From NCBI RefSeq assembly GCF_001983105.1, contig NZ_MOMC01000047.1:24903-31686 (forward strand): a stretch of 6,784 bases of DNA. Reading direction: 5' to 3'. A model generated the notes under the pieces. The model had not been told where the DNA came from. It was given only the letters and a program-made list of their open reading frames with translations, and did not search any database. The translations under genes were made by a program, and so were the position numbers. Each line of letters begins with the position of its first letter. Positions within the stretch are counted from its first letter, which is position 1. The DNA comes from Pseudofrankia asymbiotica. Lineage in GTDB: Bacteria > Actinomycetota > Actinomycetes > Frankiales > Frankiaceae. Shown one piece after another: positions 4,138-6,784 of this stretch.

Positions 4138-6784
4138 TCACGCCTCGCCGGAGGTGGCGAGGCCCGCGAGGACGGCCCGGATGTCGGCCGCGACCTCGCT
4201 CACGACGGGCTCGCGCAGCACGGTGTCGTGGTCGCCGCCGACGGTGCGGAACGTCGCCTCGCCGGTCAGCATCGGCCGCCAGGCCTCGGCGCGGCGCGGC
4301 GGCGAGGCGGCCGCCGTGTAGACGAGCGTCCGTCCGTTCCAGGGCTTGGGCCGGTACAACCTCGTCAGCACCCGCGACTGGTTGTAGAAGACGTCGTACT
4401 GCTTCATGCCCTTGAACTGGACGACGCCGGCCAGGGGGAGCTGGGCGGCCCGCTTGGCCTGGCCGAACAGGAACCGGGCCATGGCCGCGGCCTGCGACGG
4501 GCCGCCCGTCGCCAGACCGTCCGCCTGGTCCGGAGCGGCGATCGGATACTGGCCAGAGGTCGGGCCGCCCGGAAGCTGGGAGGGCAGCACCGCGCCGGCG
4601 AAGACGCCCGCGGACGTGTCGGGCAGGAAGCTGTCGATGAGGACGAGCAGGGCGACCTGCTGGCCGGCCTCGGTGAGCAGCCTCGCGGTCTCGAACGCGA
4701 CGAGGCCGCCGAACGAGTGGCCCGAGAGGATGTACGGGCCGGTGGGCTGGACCAGGCGCACGGTGCGGGCGTGGCGGAGGGCCGCGGCGTGGATCGACCA
4801 GTCGGGCACGCCGCGGTGCTCGAGCCCGTGGGCCTGGACGCCGTAGACGGGGCGGTCGCCGTCGAAGTGGCGGGCGAACCCGAGCACGCCGACGGCGAGG
4901 CCGCCGGCGCCGCAGAAGAAGAACAGCGGCCGGCCGCCGCCGGTGGTGCGCAGCGGGACGACGGTGGGGTGGCGCAGGACGTCGGTGCTGGCGTTTCGGA
5001 GCCGGGCGGTGAACTCGGCGACGGTCGGGGCGTCGGCGATGGTCGAGGTGGGGAGCCGGACGCCCAGTTCGTCGGCCACCCTGGCGAGGAGCGCCTCGGC
5101 GATGAGCGAGTCGCCGCCGAGCTCGACGAAGTCGTCGTGGATGCCGACGTCGTCGAGGTGCAGGGCGACGGCCCACACGGTGGTGACGGCCTCCTCCCAC
5201 TGGTCGCGGGGCGGGTCCTGGCCGGGTCTCGGTCCGTCGGGCGCGGGGGGCAGGTTCAGCCGGTCGACCTTGCCGCGGCTGGTCCTCGGCAGCGTCGCGA
5301 CCAGCATGACGGTGGCCGGCACCATGTAGGAGGGCAGCTTGGCCCGCAACAGGCGCCTGATCGACGCCGGCGAGACCCGGGCACCGACCGCGGGGACGAC
5401 GTAGGCGACCAGGCGCGTCCGCTCCGGGGTGGCGTCGGCCACGACGACGGCCTCGAGCACGTCCGGGCTCGCCAGCAGGGCGGACTCGATCTCGATCGGT
5501 TCGACGAGGTAGCCGCGGATCTTCACGGCCGCGTCGTTGCGGCCGACGACGGTCAGCTGGCCGTCGGCGTCGACGCGCCCCAGGTCTCCGGTGCGGTAGG
5601 TCGGCGTGCCGTCCGGCTCGGTACTGAAGCGCGACGCGATCGCTTCTGGCGCGCGCCAATAGCGGCCGGTGATGAAGTGGCCGGTCACGACGATCTCGCC
5701 CGTCTGGCCCGGGGGCATCTCGACCCCGTCCGGCGAGACCACGCGGACCTGGAGGTCGACCACCGGCCGCCCGGCCGGCATCACGCCGTCGGGGAGGGCC
5801 TCGCCCGGCCAGATCGGGTCGCAGGTCGTCGTGCCGAGCTCCGAGGCGCCGTAGGAGACCAGGAACGGCGCGGTCGTCGGCAGGTGGCGGTGGGCCAGCT
5901 CGATGTCGCGGGCGTAGATCGGCTCGCCGACCGACATGACGAACCGGAGGCTGTCGAGCACCTCGTCCGGGTCGAGGCAGCCGAACACGGCCCGGATCAG
6001 CACCGGCGTGGCGACGAGGCCGTCGGGCCGGATCGCGCGCAGCCAGTCGGCCAGGTCGCGGACACCGCGGACCCGGGGGTCGTACATCTCGATGGTGGCG
6101 CCGAAGACGAGGGGGCCGACCGTCCGGTTCAGGCCCGAGATGAAGGAGTAGGGCAGGAAGAGCGGCAGGCGGTCGCCCGGAACCGGCTGCATCACGCCCT
6201 TCGCCTGGATGGCGTAGTGCTGACCCAGCAGGGCGCGGTGGTGCCACACGACGCCCTTCGGCACTCCGGTCGACCCGGAGGTGAAGATGAGCACCGCCGG
6301 ATCGGTGTCGGCCCGGCGCGGCGCACTCGACGCCACCCGGCCGGCAAGCACCGCGGACCAGCTGGCGGCGGGCCTGTCACCGACGTCGACCGTGGCCACG
6401 ATGCCCGTCAGCGCGGCGGCGGTGTCCGCCTCGGCGGAGCCAGCCGGCCCGGTGACGCACACCGAGGCCCCCGCCAGCCCCACGATCTGGGCGAGGCGGT
6501 CGGGCGGATACATCCGGTCGAGGGGCACGCAGGGCCGGCCGCTCGCGATGACGCCAAGGACGGCGGCGATCCCGCTCGCGTCGTGGGGCAGCAGCACCGC
6601 GACGGGGGCGTCCGGGGCGGCCGCGGCGGGTTCGCGTAGGACGCGGTCGGCGACGGCGTCCGCCCAGGCGACGAGCTGGGCGTAGGTGACGGCGCGGTGT
6701 TCATCGCGAACGGCGACGAGGTCGGGGCAGACCGCGGCGACGGCGCGGATCCGGTCCACGACGTTGCCGAACCGGTCGTCGGGG
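4138..6784 (-). CDS. single-module NRPS-like protein: adenylation, carrier, thioesterase (A-T-TE), N-terminus beyond window
   Basis: It activates a carboxylic acid as the adenylate, loads it on its own phosphopantetheinyl carrier and releases it by a thioesterase; there is no condensation domain. Residues are numbered from the GTG at 6759. The adenylation domain (1-500) has FTSGSTGVPKG 159-169, YGASE 303-307, TGDL 390-393, VKIRG 412-416 and catalytic Lys497 in RGKVDR. The carrier (about 521-588) has LGGDSL with Ser551 as the pantetheine site. The type I thioesterase (about 600-870) has GHSFGG with Ser682, Asp709 in LIDS and His844 in GGDHD. The frame stays open past 6759 to the edge (in-frame residues PDDRFGNV), like the leader of an adenylation domain, so 6759 is probably not the start. 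The position of the amino-binding Asp235 of PheA aligns with Ile207, so an alpha-amino acid substrate is unlikely. It lies upstream of the small ORF and oxidase on the same strand. Fungal A-T-TE quinone and furanone synthetases and bacterial RalA share the domain order; close kinship is not shown. Confidence 0.96.
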   Translation of the reverse strand, partial: PDDRFGNVVDRIRAVAAVCPDLVAVRDEHRAVTYAQLVAWADAVADRVLREPAAAAPDAPVAVLLPHDASGIAAVLGVIASGRPCVPLDRMYPPDRLAQIVGLAGASVCVTGPAGSAEADTAAALTGIVATVDVGDRPAASWSAVLAGRVASSAPRRADTDPAVLIFTSGSTGVPKGVVWHHRALLGQHYAIQAKGVMQPVPGDRLPLFLPYSFISGLNRTVGPLVFGATIEMYDPRVRGVRDLADWLRAIRPDGLVATPVLIRAVFGCLDPDEVLDSLRFVMSVGEPIYARDIELAHRHLPTTAPFLVSYGASELGTTTCDPIWPGEALPDGVMPAGRPVVDLQVRVVSPDGVEMPPGQTGEIVVTGHFITGRYWRAPEAIASRFSTEPDGTPTYRTGDLGRVDADGQLTVVGRNDAAVKIRGYLVEPIEIESALLASPDVLEAVVVADATPERTRLVAYVVPAVGARVSPASIRRLLRAKLPSYMVPATVMLVATLPRTSRGKVDRLNLPPAPDGPRPGQDPPRDQWEEAVTTVWAVALHLDDVGIHDDFVELGGDSLIAEALLARVADELGVRLPTSTIADAPTVAEFTARLRNASTDVLRHPTVVPLRTTGGGRPLFFFCGAGGLAVGVLGFARHFDGDRPVYGVQAHGLEHRGVPDWSIHAAALRHARTVRLVQPTGPYILSGHSFGGLVAFETARLLTEAGQQVALLVLIDSFLPDTSAGVFAGAVLPSQLPGGPTSGQYPIAAPDQADGLATGGPSQAAAMARFLFGQAKRAAQLPLAGVVQFKGMKQYDVFYNQSRVLTRLYRPKPWNGRTLVYTAAASPPRRAEAWRPMLTGEATFRTVGGDHDTVLREPVVSEVAADIRAVLAGLATSGEA

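Noticed and set aside
4121..6247. 708-residue open frame on the same strand as the A-T-TE gene but in another phase
   Set aside because: It has an extreme Arg/Pro/Gly composition and no motif. The phase at 4138-6784 holds all domain signatures.
4114..6639. 841-residue plus-strand open frame opposite the A-T-TE gene
   Set aside because: It shows the same composition-driven antisense effect, with no recognisable domain, and it overlaps a gene with complete catalytic motifs.
6757..6759. GTG at 6759 as the true start of the A-T-TE gene
   Set aside because: The frame stays open upstream to the edge, and the residues there read like the normal lead-in of an adenylation domain; no Shine-Dalgarno is seen in the 25 bases available.

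Overview
The window is very GC-rich (clearly above 70% by eye), with third codon positions almost always G or C. The gene families are typical of a soil or plant-associated actinomycete: a FadD19-type acyl-CoA synthetase, an FMN-dependent 2-hydroxyacid oxidase and a single-module NRPS-like enzyme. The genus cannot be fixed from sequence alone. Frankia-like, Pseudonocardia-like or Streptomyces-related genomes all fit. I saw no tRNA, rRNA, CRISPR array, transposase or phage gene.

Layout from left to right. (1) 1-1715, minus: an acyl-CoA synthetase that lacks only its last few residues at the left edge. It has a perfect Shine-Dalgarno and a strain- or lineage-specific-looking Gly-rich linker. 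(2) 1716-1939: a divergent 224-base gap. It holds the one AT-rich island of the window, a small dyad, a long GC hairpin, and a -10-like hexamer placed so that the next gene could be leaderless. (3) 1940-2746, plus: a class I SAM methyltransferase. (4) 2749-2796: three tandem copies of a 16-base unit at the convergent junction, which put stop codons in all three frames of both strands. (5) 2783-3967, minus: an FMN-dependent 2-hydroxyacid oxidase/dehydrogenase with its catalytic residues intact, except that the N-terminal substrate-binding Tyr is replaced by Ala. (6) 3964-4131, minus: a possible 55-codon gene built on a 48-base direct repeat. It starts 6 bases after one gene stops and ends in a GTGA overlap with the next. 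(7) 4138-6784, minus: an adenylation/carrier/thioesterase (A-T-TE) protein with no condensation domain, whose N-terminus lies beyond the right edge.

How the genes may work together is inference. The A-T-TE protein, the small ORF and the oxidase run in one direction with no free intergenic space if the small ORF is real, so they look like one operon. The A domain lacks the Asp that binds the amino group of amino-acid substrates, so it probably loads a carboxylic acid that is not an alpha-amino acid. A 2-hydroxyacid oxidase next to it could make a 2-keto acid. Together with the methyltransferase and acyl-CoA ligase on either side, this could be a small specialised-metabolite locus that standard cluster callers would score weakly. 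The methyltransferase belongs to a widespread conserved family and the ligase is of a catabolic type, so they may be unrelated neighbours.
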